From Bacteroidota bacterium (lineage in GTDB: Bacteria; Bacteroidota; Bacteroidia; Bacteroidales; Rikenellaceae), in assembly GCA_023443765.1 (NCBI GenBank), contig JAEZTA010000147.1:1-10275 (forward strand): 10,275 nucleotides of DNA. The letters run 5' to 3'. Positions 1 through 7,173 of this stretch are shown in pieces (the first letter of the stretch is position 1; each line of letters opens with the position of its first letter). The position numbers and the translations under genes were made by a program. Under the pieces are notes generated by a model that was not told the origin of the DNA, did not search any database, and saw nothing but the letters and a program-made list of their open reading frames with translations.

Positions 1-26
1 CCGCACCGCCCCAACCGTTACAACGA

Positions 27-55
27 AAAAGCAGGGCCCTAAAAGTCCTGCTTTT
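27..55 (-). terminator. Rho-independent terminator of the minus-strand operon, possibly bidirectional
   Basis: A 9-base perfect stem (AAAAGCAGG at 27-35 pairing with CCTGCTTTT at 47-55) encloses an 11-base loop. On the minus strand the hairpin lies three bases after the stop codon of the S24/S26 peptidase gene and ends in a run of T (complement of 26-30). On the plus strand it also ends in TTTT, so it could stop a convergent gene entering from beyond the left edge, but no such gene is visible. Confidence 0.8.
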
Positions 56-58
56 CTA

Positions 59-508
59 TTATTTATAGCCGATATGCCAAAGCACGCGCAGCAACTGCCG
101 CTGCAGCCACGGCGGGATCGAGAGCCAGAGGCGCGACCGGAGCTGCCAGCCGGGCGAATTGAAATCTACGGTACGCCCCGATGTCCGGATAGCCCGCACG
201 GCAATTCCGGCGACATCGCCTGTCGTGCATTGTTCCGTGATCTTGTAATTCCCGTCGCCCGCGAGCGTGAGACGGTCGCCGTCGCGGCGGACGATGCGGT
301 GGAGGATATGGCGGCCGTGGCTGCGGAACAGCACCACGTCGCCCGGTTGCAGGCGTGCCGGGTTGCAGAGTTTCAGTACGACCAAATCGCGCTCGCTGCG
401 CAGCAGGGGCCGCATGCTGTGTCCCTTCATGCGTATTTGAACCTCGCGGCCTTCGGCGAGCATCGCCTCGACCTGTTCGAAAAAGAGCTGGTTGGGAAGC
501 AGCATCAT
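59..508 (-). CDS. S24/S26 family peptidase, signal peptidase-like, without membrane anchor
   Basis: This is a 149-residue protein with the fold signature of S26 signal peptidases. GHSMRPLL at 29-36 holds the presumed nucleophile Ser31, HRIV at 70-73 holds His70, and AGDGN at 83-87 holds Asp85. The His in place of the usual bacterial general-base Lys resembles the SipW/Sec11 (ER-type) branch. No N-terminal membrane segment is seen. The C-terminal 30 residues, rich in Trp, Leu and Arg, could lie on a membrane surface. The start at 508 is chosen because its ATG overlaps the upstream TGA as ATGA; an ATG at 571 in the same frame would run 67 bases into the kinase gene. It is the last gene before the terminator and follows a kinase-like gene and an ABC transporter, which suggests it trims a peptide handled by that transporter. 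This role is inferred. A self-cleaving LexA-like regulator is less likely, as there is no DNA-binding domain. Confidence 0.8.
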   Translation of the reverse strand: MMLLPNQLFFEQVEAMLAEGREVQIRMKGHSMRPLLRSERDLVVLKLCNPARLQPGDVVLFRSHGRHILHRIVRRDGDRLTLAGDGNYKITEQCTTGDVAGIAVRAIRTSGRTVDFNSPGWQLRSRLWLSIPPWLQRQLLRVLWHIGYK

Positions 509-1374
509 AGCGGTTGGCGGTTGAAAACTGTGTCGCAGGAGAGTTGTGCCGCTGCCGCGTCGGGCAGGCACTCCAGGTGGTAGACCGGAACCTGCGCAAT
601 CAGCCGGGAGAGCAGGTTGCAGGTGTCGTCCGACAGCCGTTCGTCCTGAGCGAAGGCCGGAGGTGCGGAGGGTAGCAAAGCCCCGATGGCTTCGATCGGC
701 CTAAGCCGGCGAATGTGGTTGTGCGGAGCCTGCGAGAGTCGTACGACGGCGATGATCGGGCAGCTTTCGTTGCGGTAGCAGGGCGTTTTGCCGCTCCACG
801 GCGAGCCGTAGACGATGGCTTCGCGCTCCGTGGCCCGGATGATCGGGCTGTCGTCGTTGAGCAACTCTGCGCCCGGGATATTTTCCCGCCACAGCCGCGT
901 GTGGGTGCTTTTCCCGGTTCCCGATTCGCCGAGGAACAATACCCCTTTGCCGCGGTAGCGGATTACCGAGGAGTGGAAGGCTACGGCCTTTTTGGGCAGT
1001 GCTGCGATGTTGAAGAGCGTCCAGACTCCGAACCGGAACAGCGCGGGATTGTGCTCCGGGGTGATGTCGCTCTGGGCCGTCGCTGCGCCGTAGGCCATAC
1101 GGTAGCGGGCCGGAGAGCTGCCGTCGCGGGGTGTCATTTCGAGCAGGTAGCCCGCACCGTCGGTCCCGAAGCGGCAGTCGGCATCCGCATCGGGGAAGTC
1201 GAAACTGTGTAGTTCGCGATAATCAGGCAGGGGCGTAATCTCCATACCGACGTTGAGCGTCAGGTCGGGCGTGCCGGGGCATGCCGATGCAAAAGGTTGC
1301 AGCGCCTGGCTGAAACGGTTGCTTATGAGTGTGTCGGGCAGGCTGAGGCGTACGCCTGCAATCGTGTATTCCAT
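505..1374 (-). CDS. HPr kinase/phosphorylase-like P-loop protein (HprK-related kinase)
   Basis: The protein has 289 residues. The C-terminal half matches the HprK/PEP-carboxykinase-type kinase core: His134 in FHSSVI, a P-loop GESGTGKST at 149-157, and the acidic pair NDD at 173-175 in the place where HprK has its DD pair. A SPWSGK stretch at 191-196 follows. The first ~120 residues lack a recognisable domain and do not look like the HprK sensor domain. HprK itself phosphorylates HPr on Ser, but related stand-alone kinases modify peptides, for example the C-terminal Ser of the lasso peptide paeninodin. The start codon follows the transporter's TAA with no gap, and its TGA overlaps the peptidase start, so the three genes are probably translated together. 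A nucleotide-dependent kinase acting on a peptide or carrier exported by the neighbour is plausible. The true substrate is unknown. Confidence 0.72.
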   Translation of the reverse strand: MEYTIAGVRLSLPDTLISNRFSQALQPFASACPGTPDLTLNVGMEITPLPDYRELHSFDFPDADADCRFGTDGAGYLLEMTPRDGSSPARYRMAYGAATAQSDITPEHNPALFRFGVWTLFNIAALPKKAVAFHSSVIRYRGKGVLFLGESGTGKSTHTRLWRENIPGAELLNDDSPIIRATEREAIVYGSPWSGKTPCYRNESCPIIAVVRLSQAPHNHIRRLRPIEAIGALLPSAPPAFAQDERLSDDTCNLLSRLIAQVPVYHLECLPDAAAAQLSCDTVFNRQPL

Positions 1375-3072
1375 TTATTTTCCAAGTGTTATGATTCGGT
1401 CACAATATTCGAGCGAGGTTTCGCGGTGGGCGATCACCAGCAGCGTAAGGCCCGGATTCCGTGCCGCGATCGAAGCGATCGAGCGGTTGATTTCGCCTTC
1501 GGTATGGCTGTCGAGCGCCGAGGTCGCTTCGTCGAAAAAGAGCACGTCGGCACGGCGGTAGAGGGCGCGCGCGATGCCGATCCGCTGGCGTTGTCCGCCC
1601 GAGAGGCGGCTGCCGCATTCGCCGACAGGCGTGTCGATGCCCCGGGGCAGTGCGGCGACGAACTCGCCCAGCTGGGCCGCTTCAAGCGCTTCGGCGACCC
1701 GTCGCCGGTCGATCTCGGTGGCCGGAACGCCCGGTGCGACGTTGGCTGCGAATGTTCCGTCGGAGAGGAACAGGTGTTGCGATACATAGCCGATGCGGTT
1801 TTGCCAGGCCCGGCGGTTGGCGGCGGTGAGGGGCACGCCGTCGATGGTGATTTCCCCCGACGTGGGTTCGTAAAGCCCCAGCAGGAGGTTGAAAAGGGTG
1901 GTCTTGCCCGCTCCCGAGGTTCCGCGGATGCCGATGCGTTCGCCTTTGCGGATCGAGAGCGAGAGGCCGTGAAACAACTCCCGGCTGCTGTCGGTAAAGC
2001 GGAATGTGAGGTTACGGACCGCGATTTCGCGCTCGAAAGGCAGCGTTTCGGTCGTCGGAACGTCAGGTTGCGCAGAGGCCGGTTCGTGCAGAGCCGCTTC
2101 GCGCAGGATGGGGATGGTGTAGCGGTTGTAGCGGATGGTCGCCCAGCCCGACATGATGCCCCGCACGGAGGGCATCAGCCGCAGAGCCGCCACGGCGAAG
2201 ACACCGAACAGCAGTTGCGACTGTCCGCCGCCGAAGCTGAGGGCCGCCAGCAGGGCCATGCCCACGGCAAGCCCGATTTCGGTGAACAGTTGGGGCAGTT
2301 GGCCGATGTCGGCTTCGCGTGAGCGCGTGCGTACCACTTCGTCCATCGAGCGGTCGAAAGCGCGGAGCATCCCCGGGAAGGCGTTGCTCAGTTCGATGTC
2401 GGCAAAACCCCGGAAGGTCTCGGCCACGAGCCGCGCCTTTTCGCGCTGGGCGCGGTTTTCCAACTCGCCGTAGCGGTTGATGCGGTTGCGGACCAGCGCG
2501 TAATAAAGCCACACGGCGGGCAGGAAGATCACCACGGCCAGCAACGCCGCGAGGGGCGTGTAGAGGGCCAGCGAGGCGAAGAGCAGAATGAGGAGCATCG
2601 CCTCGGCGATTATTGCGGCGGCGGGGCGCAGGACCCCGGCGGCGAATGCCAGGCAGACGACGTTGACGTTGCGCGCCAGCACCGAGGAGTTCGAATTGTT
2701 GATAAAGGCTAGCCCCCGGTCGTGGTAGGCGATGTAGAGGCGGCGCGAAAGGGTGCGGTAGAGGTCGTAGATGTAGCGGCGTTCGGCGCGCGCGAGCAGG
2801 AAATTGACGCCGCATTTCAGGATAATGAACGCCACGACCGCCCCGCAGACCGCGAGTGCGAACGTCCGCGGCGATTCGGCCCCCGACCAGATGTAGATGC
2901 GCGCCAGAGGTCCGTCGCCCTCGAATCCCGCAGGATCGAGCACCAGCGTCAGCACCGGGAGCAGGGCCGCAAGTCCCGCGAGGTTCAGCACGGCGCGCAG
3001 CAGCAGGGTAGCGGCTATGCCGAGGCCCCGGCGGCGGAATGCTGCGGGAAGGCTTTGCAGGATGCTTCTCAT
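1375..3072 (-). CDS. ABC exporter, fused permease and ATPase (MsbA/PglK/peptide-exporter type)
   Basis: This 565-residue half-transporter would act as a homodimer in the inner membrane. Roughly residues 18-300 carry about six hydrophobic membrane segments (near 18-45, 70-93, 141-170, 172-195, 259-281 and 286-300). The ATPase domain follows: Walker A GTSGAGKTT at 384-392, Q-loop Gln432, signature LSGGQ at 490-494, Walker B VLFFDE at 510-515, and H-loop His549. All catalytic residues are present, so it should be active. No N-terminal C39 protease domain exists, so any leader cleavage would need a separate enzyme such as the S24/S26 peptidase downstream. Its ATG overlaps the addA stop as ATGA. 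Size and layout also fit lipid-linked oligosaccharide flippases of the PglK type. The linked kinase and peptidase favour peptide export, but this is inference. Confidence 0.88.
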   Translation of the reverse strand: MRSILQSLPAAFRRRGLGIAATLLLRAVLNLAGLAALLPVLTLVLDPAGFEGDGPLARIYIWSGAESPRTFALAVCGAVVAFIILKCGVNFLLARAERRYIYDLYRTLSRRLYIAYHDRGLAFINNSNSSVLARNVNVVCLAFAAGVLRPAAAIIAEAMLLILLFASLALYTPLAALLAVVIFLPAVWLYYALVRNRINRYGELENRAQREKARLVAETFRGFADIELSNAFPGMLRAFDRSMDEVVRTRSREADIGQLPQLFTEIGLAVGMALLAALSFGGGQSQLLFGVFAVAALRLMPSVRGIMSGWATIRYNRYTIPILREAALHEPASAQPDVPTTETLPFEREIAVRNLTFRFTDSSRELFHGLSLSIRKGERIGIRGTSGAGKTTLFNLLLGLYEPTSGEITIDGVPLTAANRRAWQNRIGYVSQHLFLSDGTFAANVAPGVPATEIDRRRVAEALEAAQLGEFVAALPRGIDTPVGECGSRLSGGQRQRIGIARALYRRADVLFFDEATSALDSHTEGEINRSIASIAARNPGLTLLVIAHRETSLEYCDRIITLGK

Positions 3073-6000
3073 GGCTCTATTTTTTCGATCTTACCCAGTT
3101 TCACATACCATAAATATCCCTCGGCGGGGGTGTAGCCCATTTCGCCTAACAGGCGGAGGTATTCGCGCATCTGCCGGCGGTAGCGTTCGGCGTCGAGTTC
3201 GCCGAACTTGTAGTCGACGACGACGACCCGCTGTCCGTCGATCATCACGCGGTCGGGCCGCCGTGTCGACGAACTGCCGGGGATGATGATTTCGTTCTCA
3301 TTGCGCACACGCTGCCAGCCTCCGCCGAACCATTCGCGTACCTCGGGCTGTGCGAGCGCCCGGGCGACCATTTGGCGCAGGGTTTCGGCCTCGGTTGCGG
3401 ACAATGTGCCGTCGGCCTGCATGCCCTCCACGGCTTCGTAAATCCGGGCCTCGTCGTCGGCCTGCTCGAAGGCTTTGTGCATCAGGATACCGAAGTTGCG
3501 GGGCGAGAGTTCCACCTCGCCTCCGTCCTCGAAATAGCGCTGCGAGGGGAGTCGCAGCCGCAGGTCGGCCTGTGCCGTGGGGTAGTCCTCCAGGATGACG
3601 TGTTCGGCTTCGGAGCGTTTCGATCCCCCGGCGACGGGGCCCGCGAACTCCCCGAAGGCGAAGTGTTCGCCCGCCTCGTCGGCCGTGTAGCGCCCTTCGG
3701 TGTCGCCCAGCAGGGCTTTGTCGCCGTCGGTGCGGATGCTTTGGAGCAGCAGTCCCCCGACCGAGCGGCCTCCCTTCTGCGGGACGAAGACGTGCAGCGA
3801 TTCGGCGGCGCGCGTGAGGGCTACGTACAGGAGGTTGATATTGTCGACGTGGGCATAGACCAGTTCGCGGAAATATTCCGCTGAGAACCCCGATTCGGCC
3901 ATCGCCTTCTTGTACCTTACCGGGAAGCGGCCGATCTCCTCCGCCCCGTCGCCCCGGGCTTCGGCCCAGACGATGTTCTGTACCGTGCCGCTCGACTTGG
4001 GGTCGGGCGACCACGAGCAGTAGGGGATGAGGACGGCCCGTTTTTCGAGCCCCTTGGCCTTGTGGATGGTGGTGATTTCGACCGTCGTGGCGCTCTCGTC
4101 GACCGACAGCGAGCGGTTTTTACCCGTCTCCTCCCACCAGCGCAGGAACAGCGCGATGTCGGCGATCTTCGTCGAACAGAAGGCGATAATCTGCTCGTGG
4201 ATGGCTTGCAGGTAGGCTGTTTGCCGTCGGTCGCCCTGCAGGGTGTGGCGCATGACGATTCGTTCGAACGCCTCTTCGGGCGAAAGGAGCCGGACTGAGC
4301 GAAAGAAGTCGCGTTCGTCGTCGGTCAGCGTGCGGTCGAACGGATGGCCGAGGTAGTGGTTGTAGACGGCGCGCGAAAGCGAGTCGTCGGGGTTGAGCGC
4401 CAGCCGCAGGGCGGCGGCGATGAACGAACTGACAGGGGCGTTGCCGACGATCAGGGCTTCCTGCGTCATCACGTCGAAACGGTAACGCGGCTCTTCGTTG
4501 CGGCGTTTGAAGTCGAGTAGTTCGGCGGCGACCTTTGCGCCGTCGGTGGCCCCGCGCACGAGAATCATAATGTCGCACGGGCGGAACCCCTTGTCGATCA
4601 GCGCGCAGATGCGCTCCACGACGGGTGGTTGTTCGGCGAAGGTCTCGACCGAGACATAGCCCGGATGTTCGGCCTTGCGGCGGGGAATCTGGGCGTGTTC
4701 GCGGTAGGCGTCGGCAAGGGTGTCGCGCAACGCTGCGGCCTCGGCGGGGTCGATGGCTCCCTCGTCGGCGGCCTTCGAGAGGGTTTCGTTGAGCGCGAGG
4801 TTGTCCGCGGCGACGATGTGCGCAATGATGCGGTTGTTGAAGTCGACCACTGCGGGAAGGCTCCGGTAGTTCTCCCGCAGTACCTCGACTTCGGTGTCGC
4901 CCGTGCCCAGCGCCTGCTGGGCCTCGCCGTGGAGGATTTTCCAGTCGCCGCCGCGCCAGCGGTAGATCGACTGCTTGATGTCGCCCACGATCAGCACCGA
5001 GGTCTCCTCCGACTGCGCCATGGCGTTTTGCAGCAGGGGCAGGAAGTTGGCCCACTCCTTGGCCGACGTGTCCTGGAACTCGTCGATCATGAAGCGTTCG
5101 AAGCGGTTGCCGACCTTCTCGTAGATGAACGGCGCGTCGTTGTGGCCGATGAACTCCGAAAGGACGTATTTGGTCTCCGAGAGGAGCATCATGTTCTGTT
5201 CGTCGCACAACTGCTGCACCCGGGCGTAGAGGTCCGACAGCAGGGCGAAGCTGCGGTAGTTTTCGCGCAGTAGGTCGGAGGTGTTCCAACTCTTGACGTT
5301 GACATCGTACATGTCGCACATCTCGCGCAGCAGGGGTTGCAACTCCGGAGCTAACGCCTGTGCGGGCGATCCCTTGGCGCCCCAGCCTTCGGTGGTGGCG
5401 GCCATTTTGGCCACCGTGGCGCCGTAGGACTTGAGTTCGCCGGCGGCGACGGTGAAGAACCAGTTGGCGAAGCTGCGGCTTTTGCCCGAGAAATCGGCAG
5501 CCGTAAGCCCGGCCCGGGAGATGATTCCGACGGCTCGGGCTGCGGTCTCCTGCAACTGCTTTTTGGTCGCTTCGGCGTGCGCCGTGGCCCGGGAGACGAT
5601 TTTGCCCAACTCTTCGCGCGAGTGCGCCCTGCTCAGCGCGTCCTTGTTCTTCTCCTTGAACAGTTCGCTGCCGAGCGAAAGAATGCCGTCGCGGATGTCC
5701 CACTTGCGGCCCTCGTCGATGCGCTCCTGCACGAAGTCCGTGAGCCAGCGTTGCAGGTCGCGGTCGACGGTGATCTGCTCGATGAGTGTGTCGGCGCCTT
5801 TCGACAGCACCGAGGAGGTCTCGATCTCCACGTTGTAATTGAGGTCGATGCCCAGTTCCTTGATGAAGGCCCTCAGGATGCGCTGAAAGAAGGTGTCGAT
5901 GGTCAGCACCGTGAACCGCGAGTAGTCGTGGAGGATTTTCGAACGCACCTCTTTGGCGCGCTTGCGCACGGAACGCTCGTCGAGCGACAACTCGCGGCAG

Positions 6001-6215
6001 AGGTTTTCGAGGTAGGAGCTTGCGGCCCCCGAGGCCAGCAAGTGAATCTCCTTCAGGATGCGCGATTTCATCTCCTCGGTGGCTTTGTTGGTAAAGGTCA
6101 CGGCAAGGATATGGCGGTAAAGGCCCGGCTGGCCGATCACGTCGCGGACGTATTTATAGGCCAACTGGTAGGTCTTTCCCGACCCGGCGCTCGCATTCAG
6201 AATCTTCGCTCTCAC
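3069..6215 (-). CDS. addA: AddA-type ATP-dependent helicase-nuclease (UvrD/Rep superfamily)
   Basis: The protein has 1048 residues and is the motor subunit that unwinds and trims double-strand break ends to load RecA. All SF1A helicase motifs are visible: motif I ASAGSGKT at 8-15, TIDTFFQRIL near 105-114, motif II MIDEFQD at 376-382, motif III VGDIKQSIYRWRGG at 410-423, motif IV RENYRS near 447-452, motif V TTIHKAKG at 715-722, and motif VI LLYVALTRA at 795-803. The C-terminal RecB-type PD-(D/E)XK nuclease is complete: Gly909-xxx-His913, Glu975, Asp988, DYK at 1001-1003, and Gln1015 with Tyr1019. It is shorter than Bacillus AddA (about 1230). The start is GTG; no upstream in-frame ATG was found and the P-loop already begins at residue 8, as is usual. 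The partner AddB is encoded divergently, 957 bases away. It leads the operon that continues into the ABC transporter. Confidence 0.93.
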   Translation of the reverse strand: MRAKILNASAGSGKTYQLAYKYVRDVIGQPGLYRHILAVTFTNKATEEMKSRILKEIHLLASGAASSYLENLCRELSLDERSVRKRAKEVRSKILHDYSRFTVLTIDTFFQRILRAFIKELGIDLNYNVEIETSSVLSKGADTLIEQITVDRDLQRWLTDFVQERIDEGRKWDIRDGILSLGSELFKEKNKDALSRAHSREELGKIVSRATAHAEATKKQLQETAARAVGIISRAGLTAADFSGKSRSFANWFFTVAAGELKSYGATVAKMAATTEGWGAKGSPAQALAPELQPLLREMCDMYDVNVKSWNTSDLLRENYRSFALLSDLYARVQQLCDEQNMMLLSETKYVLSEFIGHNDAPFIYEKVGNRFERFMIDEFQDTSAKEWANFLPLLQNAMAQSEETSVLIVGDIKQSIYRWRGGDWKILHGEAQQALGTGDTEVEVLRENYRSLPAVVDFNNRIIAHIVAADNLALNETLSKAADEGAIDPAEAAALRDTLADAYREHAQIPRRKAEHPGYVSVETFAEQPPVVERICALIDKGFRPCDIMILVRGATDGAKVAAELLDFKRRNEEPRYRFDVMTQEALIVGNAPVSSFIAAALRLALNPDDSLSRAVYNHYLGHPFDRTLTDDERDFFRSVRLLSPEEAFERIVMRHTLQGDRRQTAYLQAIHEQIIAFCSTKIADIALFLRWWEETGKNRSLSVDESATTVEITTIHKAKGLEKRAVLIPYCSWSPDPKSSGTVQNIVWAEARGDGAEEIGRFPVRYKKAMAESGFSAEYFRELVYAHVDNINLLYVALTRAAESLHVFVPQKGGRSVGGLLLQSIRTDGDKALLGDTEGRYTADEAGEHFAFGEFAGPVAGGSKRSEAEHVILEDYPTAQADLRLRLPSQRYFEDGGEVELSPRNFGILMHKAFEQADDEARIYEAVEGMQADGTLSATEAETLRQMVARALAQPEVREWFGGGWQRVRNENEIIIPGSSSTRRPDRVMIDGQRVVVVDYKFGELDAERYRRQMREYLRLLGEMGYTPAEGYLWYVKLGKIEKIEP

Positions 6216-6239
6216 TGTCCGAAATTTCTTTTTAAAGGG

Positions 6240-6272
6240 TAAAAATACAAAACAAATCCCGAACTTCGCAAT
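6240..6272 (-). promoter_or_regulatory. Candidate Bacteroidetes promoter for the addA operon
   Basis: Read on the minus strand, TATTTTTA (complement of 6240-6247) differs from the Bacteroidetes -7 consensus TAnnTTTG in the last base. ATTG (complement of 6269-6272) lies 21 bases upstream at the -33 position, where TTTG is expected. Transcription would start near 6232, giving a leader of under 20 bases before the GTG start. No clear Shine-Dalgarno sequence precedes that start. The assignment rests on consensus matching only. Confidence 0.35.
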
Positions 6273-6279
6273 AATTTTG
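6272..6279 (+). promoter_or_regulatory. Candidate Bacteroidetes -7 box for the DUF2807 gene
   Basis: TAATTTTG is a perfect match to the sigma-ABfr -7 consensus TAnnTTTG and lies 31 bases before the ATG of the DUF2807 gene, in AT-rich DNA. No good -33 TTTG box is found 19-21 bases upstream. Transcription would begin near 6285. It may also drive addB and the acetyltransferase gene, since no better promoter was found after the DUF2807 gene. Confidence 0.5.
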
Positions 6280-6288
6280 TAATTTAGC

Positions 6289-6310
6289 GGAGGTAAAACA
6301 AGACCTTGTT
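6289..6310 (+). promoter_or_regulatory. Distant GGAGGT followed by a small palindrome before the DUF2807 start
   Basis: GGAGGT at 6289-6294 is an unusually good Shine-Dalgarno match for this phylum but ends 16 bases before the ATG, much farther than the normal 5-9. The gap is filled by a palindrome, AACAAG (6297-6302) and CTTGTT (6305-6310), which abuts the start codon. A short hairpin there could alter the effective spacing or mask the start, or the palindrome could be a protein-binding site. Both readings are inference. Confidence 0.35.
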
Positions 6311-7015
6311 ATGAAGAAAATGATTCTGACGGCCGTGATGCTGGCCGTTGCCGTGCTCTGCCGGGCGCAGCAGCCCGCCGAAGCCGGGGAACGCCGCGAG
6401 TGGCTCACTTCGTTCAACGCCGTCGAAGTATCGGCGCCGCTCGACGTTAAGTTCGTGCAGGTTCCCGACACCGAAGCCCCTAAGATCGTCTACGACACCA
6501 AAGGCTCCTATACGACCAAATTCCGCGCTGAGGTGAAGGATAAGGTGCTGCGCATCTCGGAACGCTCCGATGCCCGCAGGCCCGAGCGGACCGCAGTGAC
6601 GGTTTATTACAATTCGCTGGAGCGCATAGCCATTGCCGATGCCGTTGCGACGTTCGAAGGAACGCTCTCGGCGACGCTGCTCGACATGACCGTCGGCGGC
6701 ATGGCGCAGGTGACGGCTGCGATGGATGTCAAGGACCTCAAGATGGAGCTCACGGGCAAGAGCGTGGCAACGTTGATGGGCGCCGTGCGCTACCTGTCGC
6801 TGTTCGTCTCGACCGGAAAAGTCGAGGCCGCAGGGCTGGAGGTGATGGCCGCCGAAGTCAACGTCACCAGTTCGGGCGTGGCCTCGTTGTGGGTGACTGA
6901 CCGTTTTCAGGGTAAGACCTCGACCGGGGGTAAGATCACCTACAAGGGCGTGCCGCCGATCGTGCGCAGCGGAGCGAAGTTCATGGGCGGTGACATAACT
7001 TCTGTTGAAAATTGA
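6311..7015 (+). CDS. Secreted DUF2807 (putative adhesin head GIN domain) protein
   Basis: The protein has 234 residues. Residues 1-19 form a signal peptide with a basic start (MKK), a hydrophobic core and a probable cleavage near Arg-Ala/Gln at 18-20. Cys17 is not in a proper lipobox (AVLC), so a lipoprotein is unlikely. The mature part matches the pattern of DUF2807: an opening F-x-A-V-x-V-x-x-x-x-D-V motif (35-46), then repeated short beta-strand units with alternating small and hydrophobic residues, and a closing T-x-G-x-I-x-Y-K-G segment (204-213). The family is common in Bacteroidetes and is expected in the periplasm or outer membrane; its function is not established despite the name. 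The last residues (VEN) and the stop lie inside a heptad-repeat arm, so the original C-terminus may have been altered. It sits between the divergent addA and addB genes with no obvious link to DNA repair. Confidence 0.85.
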   Translation: MKKMILTAVMLAVAVLCRAQQPAEAGERREWLTSFNAVEVSAPLDVKFVQVPDTEAPKIVYDTKGSYTTKFRAEVKDKVLRISERSDARRPERTAVTVYYNSLERIAIADAVATFEGTLSATLLDMTVGGMAQVTAAMDVKDLKMELTGKSVATLMGAVRYLSLFVSTGKVEAAGLEVMAAEVNVTSSGVASLWVTDRFQGKTSTGGKITYKGVPPIVRSGAKFMGGDITSVEN

Positions 7016-7032
7016 AAGTGAAAAGTTGAGAA
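7005..7032 (+). repeat. Degenerate 7-base tandem repeat, left arm
   Basis: Four consecutive heptads are seen: TTGAAAA (7005-7011), TTGAAAG (7012-7018), TGAAAAG (7019-7025) and TTGAGAA (7026-7032). The array covers the last codons and stop of the DUF2807 gene. Together with the pyrimidine-rich heptads at 7146-7173 it brackets the only gap of note on the right side of the window. The sections GAAAGT and GAATCG within 7014-7035 reappear as ACTTTC and CGATTC within 7161-7183. Confidence 0.55.
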
Positions 7033-7145
7033 TCGGTTTGCCGGGATTCGGGTTTATTCGAAAAACGAAGCTTGTCCTTCACGGGCCAGCGGCTCTTTAA
7101 GACCGGAGACCGGCACGCAATGAATCTTTTTTTCGATTCCAATCA
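7033..7145. other. Non-coding gap between the heptad arms
   Basis: I see no credible gene, promoter or terminator in these 113 bases. There is a weak TTCG-AAAAA-CGAA hairpin, a doubled GACCGG near 7100-7112, and a run of seven T at 7127-7133 with no adjoining strong stem. An ATG at 7120 opens a frame that runs into addB in the wrong phase and is not believed to be real. Confidence 0.4.
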
Positions 7146-7173
7146 TCCACTTTCCACATTCGATTCTTCAGTT
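7146..7173 (+). repeat. Degenerate 7-base tandem repeat, right arm
   Basis: TCCACTT (7146-7152) and TCCACAT (7153-7159) match at six of seven bases. TCGATTC (7160-7166) and TTCAGTT (7167-7173) continue the spacing more loosely. The strand bias is pyrimidine-rich, opposite to the left arm, so the two arms form an imperfect inverted pair. The end of this array contains the first two bases of the TTG start codon of addB. Confidence 0.45.

Noticed and set aside
1297..2322. Plus-strand open frame of 341 codons opposite the ABC transporter
   Set aside because: It lies antisense to the ATPase domain with all its motifs and shows no recognisable domain; it is a by-product of GC-rich codon use.
1375..3072. 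Bacteriocin-type peptidase-containing exporter
   Set aside because: The protein starts almost directly with membrane segments and lacks the ~150-residue C39 domain with its catalytic Cys and His.
4120..5703. Long minus-strand open frame of 527 codons inside addA
   Set aside because: It is in another frame of a gene with complete helicase motifs, its translation is an Arg/Pro/Gly/His-rich composition without motifs, and such frames are expected at this GC content.
6311..6370. Possible lipoprotein signal at Cys17 of the DUF2807 protein
   Set aside because: The residues before Cys (AVL) do not fit the lipobox, which needs a small residue at -1; ordinary signal peptidase cleavage fits better.
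6232..6471. Small minus-strand frame opposite the DUF2807 start
   Set aside because: It overlaps the signal peptide coding region antisense and would occupy the addA promoter region; its translation has no motif.
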